From Chloroflexota bacterium (GTDB lineage Bacteria; Chloroflexota; Anaerolineae; Aggregatilineales; Phototrophicaceae), in assembly GCA_011523735.1 (NCBI GenBank), contig WTGB01000165.1, forward strand, positions 115,894 to 179,893: 64,000 nucleotides of DNA, given 5' to 3'. A program made the position numbers and the translations under genes. A model generated the notes under the pieces. The model saw only the letters and a list, made by a program, of their open reading frames with translations, was not told the origin of the DNA and did no database searches. Below, in pieces: positions 36,288 to 46,335 of this stretch. Numbering within the stretch: the first letter of the stretch is position 1; each line of letters begins with the position of its first letter.

Positions 36288-37121
36288 ATGACACGAGTCG
36301 CCTACCAAGGGATACCCGGCGCCAACTCAGAAATTGCGCTGCGGCAGCATTTTGGCGATGCTGTCGAGGCTTATTCCTGCCAGGAAATCACTCATCTGTT
36401 TGAAGCGCTGCAGCGCGGCGAGGTTGAGTTTAGCCTGCTGCCGGTAGAAAACGCCTTGGCCGGTTCGGTCAGCGGCGCATACGAACTCCTGCTTGACCAC
36501 GATGTGCGGATTCAAGCCGAAGTCATATTGCATGTGCATCATGCGCTGTTGGCCAATCGTGGCACAGCCTTGGAGAACGTCCGCGAAGTTCGTTCGCATC
36601 CGCAGGCGCTGATGCAATGTGACCGCTTCTTGAAACGGCATGGTTTGAACCCGGTAGGCTGGTACGATACCGCGGGCGCCGCTAAGCATCTGGCGGAAGA
36701 GCCTGAGCCAGACGTCGCCGTGATTGCGTCGACGCTGGCGGGCGAACTGTATGAATTGGACCTGCTGGCGAAGCAAATCGAAGATGAACCCTTTAATTAC
36801 ACGCGATTCCTGCTGCTGGGACATGGCGATCCCAAGCCCTCCGATTACAACAAGACATCAATCGTCTTCGCCACGCGCAATCGCCCGGCCGCGCTTTACG
36901 AATGCCTGGGCGAGTTTGCCAAGCGCGACTTGAACCTCACCAAGCTTGAATCGCGCCCGCGCCGCAATCGGCCCTGGGAACCGCTCTTCTATTTGGATTT
37001 TGAAGGTCACTGGCAGGAAGCGCGCTGTCAGGAATTGCTGACGCAACTGCTGCAACTGACATCCTTTGTGAAAATGCTGGGCTCGTATCCGGCGGTGAAG
37101 TCAGGCGCAGTCGGAATGTAA
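36288..37121 (+). CDS. pheA: Prephenate dehydratase
   Basis: 277 residues from the ATG at 36288 (a GTG 15 bases upstream is the alternative). Makes phenylpyruvate for phenylalanine synthesis. Catalytic domain: TRVAYQGIPGANSEIALRQ, LPVENALAGSVSGAYELL, and the conserved NYTRFLLLG (TRF active-site triplet). The C-terminal ACT domain senses phenylalanine: IVFATRNRPAALYECLGEFAKRDLNLTKLESRPRRNRPWEP, with LTKLESRP as the key motif. A free-standing P-protein without chorismate mutase. asd follows 14 bases later. Confidence 0.94.
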   Translation: MTRVAYQGIPGANSEIALRQHFGDAVEAYSCQEITHLFEALQRGEVEFSLLPVENALAGSVSGAYELLLDHDVRIQAEVILHVHHALLANRGTALENVREVRSHPQALMQCDRFLKRHGLNPVGWYDTAGAAKHLAEEPEPDVAVIASTLAGELYELDLLAKQIEDEPFNYTRFLLLGHGDPKPSDYNKTSIVFATRNRPAALYECLGEFAKRDLNLTKLESRPRRNRPWEPLFYLDFEGHWQEARCQELLTQLLQLTSFVKMLGSYPAVKSGAVGM

Positions 37122-37135
37122 ACCAGGAGAGAGCA

Positions 37136-38218
37136 ATGCAGAAGCTTGATGTGGCGATCTTGGGTGCGACGGGTGCTGTGGGCCAGCGCTTCATTCAACT
37201 GCTGGAAGGGCATCCCTGGTTTCAAGTCAGCGAAGTCATCGGATCGAGCCGCAGCGCGGGCAAGACCTATGGTGAGGCGGCGCGCTGGGTATTGGATGAC
37301 AACCCGCCGGCTCGCGTTGCGGCGCTGACTGTCAAGGCGCTGGACGCTGACTTTTGCTCGCCACTGGTCTTCTCTGCACTGCCGAAAGAAGCGGCCAAGA
37401 CTCGCGAACTTGAGCTGGCGGCGGCGGGGCATGTCGTCTGCACTAATGCGTCAGCCAATCGCATGCTGCCGGATGTGCCATTGATGCTGCCGGAGGTCAA
37501 TGCCGACCATATTGACCTTATCAATGTTCAGCGGCAGCGGCGTGGCTGGAACGGCGGGGCCTTAATCGCTAATTCAAATTGCACGGTGATGCCGGTAGTG
37601 ATGGCGCTGAAGCCGCTCTTGAAGTATGGCATTCGGCGCCTGCACCTGGTCAGCGAGCAAGCGGTGAGTGGCGCCGGGTATCCTGGCGTATCATCGATGG
37701 ATATGATCGACAATATCCTGCCCTATGTGCCTGGCGATGAAGACAAGATGCAAACAGAATCTCTCAAGATGTTGGGCAGGTTCACTGGGGAAGGCATTGA
37801 CGAACTGCAAACAGTTGTCAGCGCGACCTGCACGCGTGTGCCAGTGCTGGATGGTCATCTGGTGAATATCTCAGTTGAGCTGGCGGATCAGCCGGAGTTG
37901 TCGTCGATCATTGAGGATTGGGAGACATATCAAGCGCCCGCGCCAGTACTGGATTTGCCCAGTGCGCCCGCGTACCCGCTGCAATACTTGTATCAGATTG
38001 ATCGGCCTCAGCCACGCCGGGACCGTCAAGCCGGTAAAGGAATGATGACCAGTATTGGCCGACTGCGCGAATGCCCGGTACTTGGATATAAATTCGCGGC
38101 GCTATCGCACAATACAGTCCGTGGCGCGGCCGGCTGCAGCATTTTGAACGCCGAACTCATGGCGGTTGCGGGTTGCATCGAGGGATTTCGTGTCGCTGAA
38201 TATGCGCTCGCGAGCTAG
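37136..38218 (+). CDS. asd: Aspartate-semialdehyde dehydrogenase
   Basis: 360 residues. Reduces aspartyl phosphate to the semialdehyde, feeding lysine, methionine, threonine and diaminopimelate. NADP loop LGATGAVGQRFIQLL, the catalytic cysteine in SNCTVMPV, and RLRECPVLGYKFAALSHNTVRGAAG with the base histidine. It resembles the archaeal/fungal-type branch (VFSALPKEAAKTRELE, LMLPEVNADHI) rather than the enterobacterial type. GGAGAG lies 6 bases before the start. Confidence 0.94.
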   Translation: MQKLDVAILGATGAVGQRFIQLLEGHPWFQVSEVIGSSRSAGKTYGEAARWVLDDNPPARVAALTVKALDADFCSPLVFSALPKEAAKTRELELAAAGHVVCTNASANRMLPDVPLMLPEVNADHIDLINVQRQRRGWNGGALIANSNCTVMPVVMALKPLLKYGIRRLHLVSEQAVSGAGYPGVSSMDMIDNILPYVPGDEDKMQTESLKMLGRFTGEGIDELQTVVSATCTRVPVLDGHLVNISVELADQPELSSIIEDWETYQAPAPVLDLPSAPAYPLQYLYQIDRPQPRRDRQAGKGMMTSIGRLRECPVLGYKFAALSHNTVRGAAGCSILNAELMAVAGCIEGFRVAEYALAS

Positions 38219-38233
38219 TCTGCCGGGCGCAGT

Positions 38234-39265
38234 TCAGTCATAAACCCCACTGGAGTAGACATAGACCGCTGGTCCTGTGTGATCGCCATTGTTCCAGTCG
38301 TATTCGCTTTGTGACCAATTGAAGAGCCAATGCGCGTCCGTAACTGTCATGTTGACACAGCCGTGGCTCCGGCGATAGCCGAATCCGTCGTGCCAATAAG
38401 CGCCGTGCAATGCGATCTGATCGTCGTAAAACATCGTCCAGGGCACCTCTTGCAAGTAGTAGAAGTCGGGCTTATTGTATGCGCCGCTCATCAACTTGCG
38501 TTTGAAGCGGACGTAGACATGGAAAAAGCCCTCGTTGGTGGGCCATTCCGCCAAGCCTGAGGAAATCAAAGTGGCGAAAACAGGCTCTTCGCCTTCATAG
38601 GCGATCGCGACTTGTTCGTACAGATCGACACTGACCCACTTGTGCGTGTCAATTTTTACGGGTCTGGATACCGGCAGGAGTTTGGCGACTTTGAATTGAT
38701 GCACCCATTCAGCGGGACCGATCTGATACCAGTTGTAGCCATCGACCTCGACCGTGGCGTAGATGTAGACGCGGGCATAACGATAGCGGAAGGGATTCTC
38801 TGCCGACTCTGGTCCGCCCGGCGTTTTGGCGCCGCGCAGGTGCGTCAACGTCCAGGCGACAGTGTAGGGCAGGGCGTCTTGCGTGGGAAGCATGACGCCA
38901 GCGAAGCGCGACGGGCCCACCGGGTCGCTTAGTATGTCGGAGCGAACCCACTGATTGTCACCGATCTTTGTCCATTCGCCATGCTGCTCCCCGACGGTGA
39001 CAAAGGTATAACCACTGCCATACTGCTCGCTTTCCTCGCTGCCAGGCGCGGTGTGAATGGAGAATTCGCCTTCAATTTTTCGATAATCGCGGTCGCCCAA
39101 AAGCTCGTTGTCAATTTGGAGGGCGCGAACGTTGGGCCAGCGATTCTCTTCAATTGTGCTTGTGGAAACGCCGCAATTGTTCGGTAGGCAGGTCGTTTGG
39201 GCAAATGTGGAAGCGCCACTAAACGTCAGGATTGCAATCAGGAAGAAGCTGATGGTTGCGCGCAT
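38234..39265 (-). CDS. Exported L,D-transpeptidase (YkuD domain)
   Basis: 343 residues. N-terminal signal peptide (IAILTFSGASTFAQ). The C-terminal ~130 residues are a YkuD domain with the active-site cluster YRRSHGCVNM, in which C is the nucleophile and the flanking His/Gly are conserved. The middle has repeated WTKIGDNQWV and WYQIGPAEWVHQ segments, probably SH3-like or small substrate-binding modules. Predicted to make 3-3 peptidoglycan cross-links or attach proteins to the wall. Convergent with asd. Confidence 0.88.
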   Translation of the reverse strand: MRATISFFLIAILTFSGASTFAQTTCLPNNCGVSTSTIEENRWPNVRALQIDNELLGDRDYRKIEGEFSIHTAPGSEESEQYGSGYTFVTVGEQHGEWTKIGDNQWVRSDILSDPVGPSRFAGVMLPTQDALPYTVAWTLTHLRGAKTPGGPESAENPFRYRYARVYIYATVEVDGYNWYQIGPAEWVHQFKVAKLLPVSRPVKIDTHKWVSVDLYEQVAIAYEGEEPVFATLISSGLAEWPTNEGFFHVYVRFKRKLMSGAYNKPDFYYLQEVPWTMFYDDQIALHGAYWHDGFGYRRSHGCVNMTVTDAHWLFNWSQSEYDWNNGDHTGPAVYVYSSGVYD

Positions 39266-39505
39266 GTGCGAGTCTCGTCGTTCAGACTTTGACCACTATT
39301 AAACTCGAGATCGCCGCTGTAAACAAGTTTCAAGGACACATCGCCTTTGCGCCGCATAGGAAACGTAGGATGGCGTAGGCTAGACTGAGCGCAGGACCGC
39401 TGGAAACGGTGGATTGGCTGAAAACCACTGTTCTTCATTGTGCCACAATTTCGGGAGATGCTGTGGTAGAATCCTCGCGATATGCGTGGCGATGAAAGGT
39501 CTCAG

Positions 39506-40243
39506 ATGGAAATCCTTGGCATTGATATCGGTGGTTCGGGAATCAAGGGTGCGATTGTCGATACGAAGCATGGCGACTTCGCTTCCGACCGCATCCGGAT
39601 CGAGACGCCTCAGCCGGCGAAACCGCAGGCGGTTGCGGAAGTCGTCGCCAGGATCTCAGGGCATTTCGGTTGGAAGGCGGCGATAGGATGTACGTTTCCC
39701 GCCGTTGTGCAGCATGGCGTCACGTTAAGCGCCGCCAATGTCGACGATGAATGGATCGGTACTGATGCCAAGACTCTCTTGGAAACTCATACAGGCAATC
39801 CGGTCATCGTCCTAAATGATGCCGATGCGGCTGGCATTGCCGAGATGAAGTTTGGCGCTGGTCGAAATCGGCGCGGATTGGTCGTCATCTTGACCTTAGG
39901 TACGGGCGTCGGCAGCTCGCTCTTCATAAACGGGCAGCTCGTGCCGAACACCGAATTTGGCCATTTGATCATTCGCGGGAAAGATGCGGAATGGCGGACG
40001 TCTGACCGGGCGCGGCAGGCGAAGGATTATAGTTGGAAGGCTTGGGGAAAACGTCTTTCGGAGCATTTGCAATATATGGAAGCGCTGATAACGCCTGATT
40101 TGTTCATCATTGGCGGCGGCGTCAGCAAAAAGTTTGAGAAGTTCTTTCCCCACGTTCACTGTGATACCGAGATCGTCCCCGCGCAATTACGCAATCGGGC
40201 GGGCATTGTTGGCGCTGGCATCGCCGCGGTCGACTTGATGTAG
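39506..40243 (+). CDS. ppgK: Polyphosphate glucokinase (ROK family)
   Basis: 245 residues, ATG at 39506 with AAAGG upstream, after the usual MEILGIDIGGSGIKGAIVD. Phosphorylates glucose using polyphosphate and often ATP. LGTGVGSSLFINGQLVPNTEFGHLII contains the ATP- and metal-binding loop and TEFGH. IIGGGVSKKFEKFFPHV closes the ROK fold. The PNTEFGHL motif is typical of polyphosphate-using members. It is preceded on the plus strand by an extended -10-like TGGTAGAAT about 40 bases upstream. Confidence 0.9.
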   Translation: MEILGIDIGGSGIKGAIVDTKHGDFASDRIRIETPQPAKPQAVAEVVARISGHFGWKAAIGCTFPAVVQHGVTLSAANVDDEWIGTDAKTLLETHTGNPVIVLNDADAAGIAEMKFGAGRNRRGLVVILTLGTGVGSSLFINGQLVPNTEFGHLIIRGKDAEWRTSDRARQAKDYSWKAWGKRLSEHLQYMEALITPDLFIIGGGVSKKFEKFFPHVHCDTEIVPAQLRNRAGIVGAGIAAVDLM

Positions 40244-40251
40244 GCGCGGCG

Positions 40252-40755
40252 TCATTTATCTTCGGTTGGCTGGAAGACACCCCATTGTCGATTGTGGTAG
40301 AGCAGGGGAAGCTTATCGTCGGTCCAGCCACCTTGCTCAACCTTGCCGATGAACATAGTATTCTCGCCAAAGTCGATGTCCCGCTCGACCGCGCATGCCA
40401 GCCAGGCCATAGCGTCAGGGATGATCGGGTCACCGAAGCGAGTCTTTTCACAGATTAAGCCGTCAAAGCGATTCTCGTAAATGTTGTCGAAGTAGCCAGC
40501 AAAGCGTTTGCCCAGGTCAAGTTGCTGGTCAGAGAGAATGCTAATGGCGAAGTGGCCTTCCCGCGCCATATACTCGCGCGTGTCGAGCCGATTGGCGATG
40601 TTAAGACAGACAAGCGGCGGCACCATGCTAACGCTGGCAAAGGAGTTGACAGTGATGGCCTGCCAATCATTCCGGGATGAGACACTGACTACGGTGATGC
40701 CGGCCGCCCAACAGGCTAGCATATTCTTGAATTCCTGGCCGCTGATTTCGCTCAT
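40252..40755 (-). CDS. Flavin reductase-like domain protein
   Basis: 167 residues with the flavin reductase fold: FKNMLACWAAGITVVSV, ITVNSFASVSMVPPLVCLNIANRLDT (motif VNSFASVSMVPPLVCLNI), AWLACAVERDIDFGENTMFIGKVEQGG. These are FMN-binding oxidoreductases that supply reduced flavin to monooxygenases or reduce small substrates. Partner unknown. Confidence 0.85.
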   Translation of the reverse strand: MSEISGQEFKNMLACWAAGITVVSVSSRNDWQAITVNSFASVSMVPPLVCLNIANRLDTREYMAREGHFAISILSDQQLDLGKRFAGYFDNIYENRFDGLICEKTRFGDPIIPDAMAWLACAVERDIDFGENTMFIGKVEQGGWTDDKLPLLYHNRQWGVFQPTEDK

Positions 40756-40869
40756 GGCGCCTCCCTTTCTAACAGCGTCATTCTAATCGCGCCCGGAGAG
40801 AATTTCACGAGTCAAAGTGTTTCGCCTCCAAGGCGACTGGCAAATTTTTTGGAAAGGAAGGGAACGCTT

Positions 40870-41211
40870 ATGAATAGGGCATTGCCGAGATTTCGGCGAG
40901 TCAAAAAGCGATATGCGGCTTCGATCATTCACAGTGTCCTTTCTGGGCCGCGCGGATCTGCGTTGATGAAGCTTCATGAATTTGAAGACGGTCACTTTCG
41001 CGCGATTTTCGCCGCAAGCTATTTTCAAGCGCCGGCGGGGCGGGAGCGGCCCAGCAAATCACAATGGAACACGCTGAAGAAACGGCTCAAACGGCGGGAT
41101 CGTACGATATTCGTTTTTCGCGAGTACGGGGAGATCGACTGCGAAAAGGCAGAAATCAGCGAGCGCCGTGAGACTTGCTTTTTCCTCGATTTTGGCTTTC
41201 TGCCCGACTGA
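40870..41211 (+). CDS. Hypothetical basic protein
   Basis: 113 residues from the ATG at 40870, with AGGAAGGG upstream; a TTG at 40849 is the longer alternative. Arg/Lys-rich N-terminal half, aromatic C-terminus ending FFLDFGFLPD. LHEFEDGHFRAIFAASYF and RTIFVFREYGEIDCEKAEI suggest a small alpha/beta protein. No recognised family. Confidence 0.6.
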   Translation: MNRALPRFRRVKKRYAASIIHSVLSGPRGSALMKLHEFEDGHFRAIFAASYFQAPAGRERPSKSQWNTLKKRLKRRDRTIFVFREYGEIDCEKAEISERRETCFFLDFGFLPD

Positions 41212-41227
41212 GCGCTATCCGACGCGG

Positions 41228-41953
41228 TTACTTTCTAAAGTCGATAAAACGGTAGCCGACGCCGCGCTCGGTAATTATGTAATGCGGATTGGCCGGGTCC
41301 TCTTCAATCTTTTCGCGCAGATAGTTCACGTAAAGCCGAACATAGTGCGCTTCATCACGATATTCGTAACCCCAGACCTTTTGCAGGAGCTGATCGTGCG
41401 GCACGGTCCAGCCGGCGTTGTGTATCAAGTGGTAGAGCAGACGATACTCCGTGGGCCGCAGCTTGACGGATCTGCCATCAACGATGACCTCACGTTGGTT
41501 GAAGTCAACGCTTAGGCGGTCGTCTATGCGCAGAATGGCGTCTTCGGTGGTCGGTTTCTCCAGGCGGCGAAAGATGGCTTTGATTCGGCTGGAAAGCTCG
41601 CGGGGACCAAAGGGCTTGGTGATATAATCGTCAGCGCCTAACTCCAAGCCATAGACCTTGTCATTTTCTTCGCCTTTGGCCGTCAGCATGATGACGGGAA
41701 TATCGGAAAACTCGCGCAGCATTCGCAGCGTCTCGAAACCGTCAAGCTCCGGCATCATGACATCAAGGAGGATAAGATCAGGCAATTGTGTGCGAACGGC
41801 ATCCAGAGCCTCCAAGCCGTTGTGCGCCTCAAGAACGCGGTGATCTTCCAGTTCAAGATTCATGCGGATGAAGCCGATCATCCGCGGTTCGTCATCGACG
41901 ACCAGAATGACTTTGCCACTGCGTTTCGGATTAACCTTAGGTTTCGGTATCAT
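41228..41953 (-). CDS. OmpR/PhoB-family response regulator
   Basis: 241 residues from the ATG at 41953, where GGAG lies 7 bases upstream; an ATG at 42010 is the alternative. Receiver domain with VVDDEP, phosphorylation site D in [15 protein letters not shown], and T and K in VIMLTAKG and [13 protein letters not shown]-terminal winged helix ([45 protein letters not shown]) shows it binds DNA. No sensor kinase is adjacent, so its partner is elsewhere. A PP2C phosphatase gene lies 68 bases upstream on the same strand. Confidence 0.92.
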   Translation of the reverse strand: MIPKPKVNPKRSGKVILVVDDEPRMIGFIRMNLELEDHRVLEAHNGLEALDAVRTQLPDLILLDVMMPELDGFETLRMLREFSDIPVIMLTAKGEENDKVYGLELGADDYITKPFGPRELSSRIKAIFRRLEKPTTEDAILRIDDRLSVDFNQREVIVDGRSVKLRPTEYRLLYHLIHNAGWTVPHDQLLQKVWGYEYRDEAHYVRLYVNYLREKIEEDPANPHYIITERGVGYRFIDFRK

Positions 41954-42021
41954 GTCGCGCTCCAGGTAGCGAAATCTTTCATCGGCAAAGTGATAAAGAA
42001 TGCATCCCATGCGAACAGGCG

Positions 42022-43161
42022 CTAATCTGAGCCACCGCCTGGAACTTTGAGGACAATCACCGAGATGTTGTCGACGCCACCACGGTCATTCGCGAGGCTG
42101 ACCAGCCTGTCACATGTCTCTTGCGGCGATGCCGCTTCTTGCGCAACCGTCTTGATCATGTCATCGTCGATCATATCCCACAGGCCGTCGGTGCAGACCA
42201 GGACTTGCGAGGAAGGTGGCAAGGCTCTGACGAGGCGTTCCATTTTTAGGTTTTCGTTTTGACCGATCGCGCGATAAAGCACGTTTTTCTGTGGATAATT
42301 TTCCGCTTCTTCCGGCGTCAGTTCGTTCATCTCTATCAGTCGCTGCACCAAAGTGTGGTCCGTGGTCAACTGCTCAATCTTATCGTCATGAATGAGGTAA
42401 GCGCGACTGTCGCCGACGTGCACGAGATAGGCGAGATTGCCGATGATAGCGACGGCAGAGAGCGTCGTACCGCCGCCTGGCACCTCCTTGATCACCGCCA
42501 TATTGGCTTTTTCCGATGCGGCGACCAGCGCTTCCAGGACCGTTGGGCTATCGCCGGCGCTGAAGTTGCGTAACAGGGGGACGTAGATTTTGGCTAGCAT
42601 TTCGGCGGCGAGCGTCTGCACAGCGATGCCGGCGGCCCGTTCTCCATCAAGATGACCGCCCATACCGTCGGCGACGACGAAAAAACCGAAATCCGGCCGA
42701 TTGTCCACTGTGATCGAATGCCATTGCATACCGAAACAGGCATCTTCGTTGTTGTTGCGCAGCAGGCCGACATCACTGGCGATGCCGTAGGTGAGCGCTT
42801 GGCGCTGGCGCGTCAGAATCGGCTTGGGCGCGGGCGGCATTGCCCGCTTGGAGACTCTTGGAGACTTTGTCGCCGGGGTTTGTGGCTCACCGGCGTCAGT
42901 GATTGCAGGTGGCGGCTCAGCTTCCGGCTCGCCCACGATCGGCGCTTCAACCCCGCTATCAGCGACGACTTCGGGTTCTGGTTCTTCCGTTTCAACAGGT
43001 TCAGGCGCGAGCGGCGTTTCGAGAGCCGGCAGGGGGGCTTCAGGAGTCGGATCGACTGGCTGTTGGGACCGACTCGGCGTTACGTGTGAAGTTCGCCGGG
43101 AGGTGGCGCTACGTCCCGACTCTTGGCTCGATCTACCGAGTATTTTGCGAAGAAAGCTCAT
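42022..43161 (-). CDS. PP2C-family serine/threonine protein phosphatase
   Basis: 379 residues from the ATG at 43161; a GTG 8 codons upstream is possible. The first ~120 residues are a Pro/Glu/Ser-rich, probably disordered, tail ([14 protein letters not shown]). The PP2C domain occupies about residues 125-379 with the metal-binding motifs [30 protein letters not shown], and [11 protein letters not shown]. Dephosphorylates Ser/Thr in signalling; the kinase is not in the window. Downstream neighbour is the response regulator. Confidence 0.88.
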   Translation of the reverse strand: MSFLRKILGRSSQESGRSATSRRTSHVTPSRSQQPVDPTPEAPLPALETPLAPEPVETEEPEPEVVADSGVEAPIVGEPEAEPPPAITDAGEPQTPATKSPRVSKRAMPPAPKPILTRQRQALTYGIASDVGLLRNNNEDACFGMQWHSITVDNRPDFGFFVVADGMGGHLDGERAAGIAVQTLAAEMLAKIYVPLLRNFSAGDSPTVLEALVAASEKANMAVIKEVPGGGTTLSAVAIIGNLAYLVHVGDSRAYLIHDDKIEQLTTDHTLVQRLIEMNELTPEEAENYPQKNVLYRAIGQNENLKMERLVRALPPSSQVLVCTDGLWDMIDDDMIKTVAQEAASPQETCDRLVSLANDRGGVDNISVIVLKVPGGGSD

Positions 43162-43207
43162 AATTTGGGCCTGAAGATGTCCCACTGGCGGCTAACCCGA
43201 AACCCTG

Positions 43208-43631
43208 GCGAAGCAGAGAGCCGAAGCCGTTGCCAGGTTGGCTACAGACAATTCTGAATCTGACTTGAACAATTATATTTTACCACTGACAATGGCGCAA
43301 TCATTCGCCGGAGTGAGCCACCTGGCATGCAGCAAGTCGATTCGCCGCTTTCTATTTACGTACATATTCCCTTTTGCGCTGTGCGTTGCGGTTATTGCGC
43401 TTTCAACACCTATACCGAGCGAAGCAGAGAGCCGAAGCCGTTGCCAGGTTGGCTACAGACAATTCTGAATCTGACTTGAACAATTATATTTTACCACTGA
43501 CAATGGCGCAATCATTCGCCGGAGTGAGCCACCTGGCATGCAGCAAGTCGATTCGCCGCTTTCTATTTACGTACATATTCCCTTTTGCGCTGTGCGTTGC
43601 GGTTATTGCGCTTTCAACACCTATACCGAGC
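43208..43631. repeat. Perfect 211-bp tandem duplication covering the 5' end of hemW
   Basis: The segment 43208-43420 recurs without visible mismatch at 43419-43631 (offset 211). It includes the hemW upstream region and its first 31 codons, so the hemW start appears twice. Could be a recent genuine duplication or an assembly artefact. Confidence 0.9.
43327..43479 (+). pseudogene. Truncated duplicate of the hemW N-terminus
   Basis: Upstream copy of the hemW start within the tandem duplication. It encodes the first 31 residues of HemW including the radical [12 protein letters not shown] cluster, then runs into 19 unrelated residues (RSREPKPLPGW...) and stops at 43477-43479. Too short for function, but it could be translated because the upstream DNA is duplicated as well. 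Confidence 0.8.
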
Positions 43632-44728
43632 TTGAGCACTTGATACCAACCTACGTCAACGCCGTTTGCCAAGAGTTGGAAATAGTCGCGCAAAGCAGTC
43701 CCCATCAGGAAGTCCATACACTTTACTTCGGTGGCGGCACGCCGTCTCTTTTGACAGCAGGGCAATTCGAGCAACTGCTGCTGCACACAGGCAGTATGTT
43801 CGCACTCAGCGATGATATTGAGATCTCGCTGGAAGCCAATCCGGATGACTTGACATTTGAATATCTGAGAGATCTTTGTACGCTTGGTTTTAATCGTCTT
43901 AGCATCGGCATGCAATCCGCCAATGCTGATATCTTGCGCTTGTTTGACCGGCAGCATGATTTGCAGGCGGTATCAGATGCGGTTGCCGCGGCGCGCAAGG
44001 CGCAATTTGACAATCTGAATCTGGATGTCATCTTCGGCTCCCCGGGCGAGACCCTTGCCGATTGGCAACATACTATAGAGACACTGTTACGATTGGCGCC
44101 GGAACATGTGTCGGTGTATGGATTGGAGTTGAAAGGCGGCACGACCCTGCGGCAGCGCGTTGACGCCGGGGATTTGCCGCAGCCAGATGATGATGTTTTC
44201 GCCGATATGTACGAATATGCCGCGGAAGCGCTTGGATGTGAGGGCTACGACCAATACGAGATAAGCAATTGGTGTCGCGCCGGCCAGCGGTGTCGCCATA
44301 ATTTGCAGTATTGGCGCAATCAACCCTTTATCGGCATAGGAGCGGGCGCGCATGGTTTTGCTGGCGGCATCCGCTATTCGACGATTACGTCACCGCAACG
44401 TTATATTGCCGCGTTGGCTAATGGCGCTGGTGGTCGGTTTCCGTTTCCGCTTTCACCAGCCGTGGCCAAGCACAGGATTGTGAGCAGGGCGGATGATCTG
44501 TACGAAACGATCATGATGGGCTTGCGGCTCACGCAGGAAGGCATCAACCGGTCGCGCTTCGTGTCGCGCTTCGGAGAAGATTTTGTCAAGATGTTTCCAG
44601 AATCTATCGAGCGGCTCGTTTCGCTTGGGCTGATCCAGTTGAGTGAAGACTGTGTTCGATTAAGCGATGCGGGCCGGTTGCTTAGCAATGGCATCATCCG
44701 CGAGTTTGTTGAAGGCATCAAGGTCTGA
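43538..44728 (+). CDS. hemW: Radical SAM heme chaperone HemW-like protein
   Basis: 396 residues. CX3CX2C iron-sulfur motif in [15 protein letters not shown], where HemW and HemN both fit; [13 protein letters not shown] and SLEANPDDL then [16 protein letters not shown] are the family motifs. HemW inserts heme into targets and does not make porphyrin; many are annotated as coproporphyrinogen oxidase-like. The N-terminal extension that HemN needs is missing, supporting HemW. Its first 94 bases are also present in the upstream duplicate. It ends 11 bases inside the opposing fni gene. Confidence 0.9.
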   Translation: MQQVDSPLSIYVHIPFCAVRCGYCAFNTYTELEHLIPTYVNAVCQELEIVAQSSPHQEVHTLYFGGGTPSLLTAGQFEQLLLHTGSMFALSDDIEISLEANPDDLTFEYLRDLCTLGFNRLSIGMQSANADILRLFDRQHDLQAVSDAVAAARKAQFDNLNLDVIFGSPGETLADWQHTIETLLRLAPEHVSVYGLELKGGTTLRQRVDAGDLPQPDDDVFADMYEYAAEALGCEGYDQYEISNWCRAGQRCRHNLQYWRNQPFIGIGAGAHGFAGGIRYSTITSPQRYIAALANGAGGRFPFPLSPAVAKHRIVSRADDLYETIMMGLRLTQEGINRSRFVSRFGEDFVKMFPESIERLVSLGLIQLSEDCVRLSDAGRLLSNGIIREFVEGIKV

Positions 44729-45761
44729 GCTGGAGTTCGGCACTGCTCAGGGAATCCAGATCAGACGAGGCGGTGCAGAGCATGGCAATGCGCAACTGAG
44801 CGTTCAACTCTAGAATAAGTGATTCCACCGCTTGAGAAGATTCGCTGGCGGCGCGCAAAAAGGGACTAGCCAGACCGGCCAGATCCGCGCCCAAGGCGAT
44901 ACACTTGGCAATGTCAATGCCATTGCGGAGCCCGCCACTAGCGAAGACAGGCAGATCTGGCGCGGCGGAACGCGCAAATTGAATCGCATCGGCGGTAGGG
45001 ATGCCCCAATCGGCAAAGCTGCGAGCGACCCGCGCGTGAAAGGTCGTTGGGGCGCGGTGATATTCCACTTCGCTCCAGGATGTGCCGCCGGCCCCCGCCA
45101 CATCAATTGCGGCTATACCGGCCTGAACGAGCTGGCGCACGTTGGCTTCTGAAAAGCCCCAGCCGACTTCTTTGGCGATGACGGGCACCGATAGATTGGC
45201 GCAGACGCATTCGACTTTGCTCAGCAAGCCTGCAAAGTTGATATCGCCTTCCGCCTGCACCGCTTCCTGCAAGATGTTGAAATGCAAGATAAGCGCATCA
45301 GCGCCAACCATTTCGACCGCGCGTCGGCAGTGATCCAAGCCGTAACCGTAATTCAACTGCACAGCACCGAGGTTGGCAAACAGCAGAATATCGGGCGCGA
45401 GATCGCGGACGGTATAACTATTTGCAAGCGTTTCGTCTTCTACAGCGGCGCGTTGCGAACCCAAGCCCATTGCAACTTGGAGCTTCTGTGCCGCTAGCGC
45501 GAGGTTGCGATTGATCTCTCGCGCGATAGTGGTACCGCCGGTCATGGAGGATATCAAGACAGGTGACATCAATCGCTTGCCGAAGATCTTGGTGCTTGTG
45601 TCGATCTCGTTCAAACTGAGTTCGGGAAGCGCTTGGTGCATGAAGCGATAGCGTTCCAGCCCGGTCGTCAAGCGCGGAAACTGAACATCTTCCTCCAGAT
45701 TGATGCGAATATGATCGACCTTGCGACTTTCGGTCGTTGGCGTTTCCGTCACTTTTGTCAT
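44718..45761 (-). CDS. fni: Isopentenyl-diphosphate delta-isomerase, type 2
   Basis: 347 residues. FMN-dependent TIM-barrel enzyme interconverting IPP and DMAPP for isoprenoids. [15 protein letters not shown] start, [46 protein letters not shown] and [14 protein letters not shown] (FMN/substrate loops) are intact. The first genes of MEP or mevalonate pathways are not in the window. Convergent with hemW. Confidence 0.95.
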   Translation of the reverse strand: MTKVTETPTTESRKVDHIRINLEEDVQFPRLTTGLERYRFMHQALPELSLNEIDTSTKIFGKRLMSPVLISSMTGGTTIAREINRNLALAAQKLQVAMGLGSQRAAVEDETLANSYTVRDLAPDILLFANLGAVQLNYGYGLDHCRRAVEMVGADALILHFNILQEAVQAEGDINFAGLLSKVECVCANLSVPVIAKEVGWGFSEANVRQLVQAGIAAIDVAGAGGTSWSEVEYHRAPTTFHARVARSFADWGIPTADAIQFARSAAPDLPVFASGGLRNGIDIAKCIALGADLAGLASPFLRAASESSQAVESLILELNAQLRIAMLCTASSDLDSLSSAELQLRP

Positions 45762-45884
45762 CGACCGGTGTTCCTTTTGTCAGAGAGACTTATGCTGGGA
45801 TGCGCGCATATCGTACAGATGAAGACAGCCGGTGTCAATCATGCCAGTCACCGCAATCAGACTAGCAGGGTGACTGAATCTCGG

Positions 45885-45890
45885 TATAAT
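45885..45890 (+). promoter_or_regulatory. Probable -10 box of the acpP promoter
   Basis: TATAAT, 46 bases before the acpP start; a matching -35 is not obvious (TGACTG is too close), so only the -10 is claimed. Confidence 0.4.
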
Positions 45891-45935
45891 TGGCAGTCAT
45901 GTAGTGAGGGATTCCAAATTGAAGGGTGGACAGAT

Positions 45936-46172
45936 ATGGCCTCTATTGAAGAACGCGTGACAGGAATCGTGGTTGAGTTGCTTGGCGTAGAAGAAGAGCG
46001 GGTTGTCGCCAACGCCAGCTTCCGCGAAGATTTGGAAGCCGACTCACTTGACCTTGTTGAACTGATCATGGCATTTGAAGAAGAGTTTGGCGGCGAAATC
46101 AGCGATGAGGACGCGCAGCGGATTGAGACAGTTGGGCAAGCCGTGGAGTACATCCAATCTAATATGGAATAA
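45936..46172 (+). CDS. acpP: Acyl carrier protein
   Basis: 78 residues from the ATG at 45936 with GGGTGGA upstream. Carries growing fatty acyl chains on 4'-phosphopantetheine attached to the Ser of [19 protein letters not shown] (core motif DSLDLVEL). The longer in-frame extension upstream overlaps the opposing fni promoter region and is not coding. A strong terminator follows. Partners plsX and fabF are near the right end. Confidence 0.95.
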   Translation: MASIEERVTGIVVELLGVEEERVVANASFREDLEADSLDLVELIMAFEEEFGGEISDEDAQRIETVGQAVEYIQSNME

Positions 46173-46202
46173 TACGGCGCGCAAGATCAGCAATTAATTG
46201 AT

Positions 46203-46236
46203 ATAAGGCGGCAAAGGCTGCCTTATTTCATTTTAT
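46203..46236 (+). terminator. Rho-independent terminator of acpP
   Basis: Stem ATAAGGCGGC / GCTGCCTTAT (10 bp with one G-T pair), loop AAAG, followed by TTCATTTTAT; 30 bases past the acpP stop. Confidence 0.8.
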
Positions 46237-46335
46237 GGCGCGGTTGGCTGAGCCTTTGTGATTGCAGCAGTGCAATCAGCGGATGCTAGTTGCAGGTAGC
46301 TTAACAAGCGAAACAATATGTGAGAAAGGCCTCAA

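Noticed and set aside
43238..43643. Two overlapping frames sharing a 60-residue sequence
   Set aside because: They are only the tandem duplication read in another frame, not a duplicated gene.
45633..45935. 101-residue N-terminal extension of acyl carrier protein
   Set aside because: It overlaps the fni start and a promoter-like box; the normal 78-residue ACP start has its own ribosome site.
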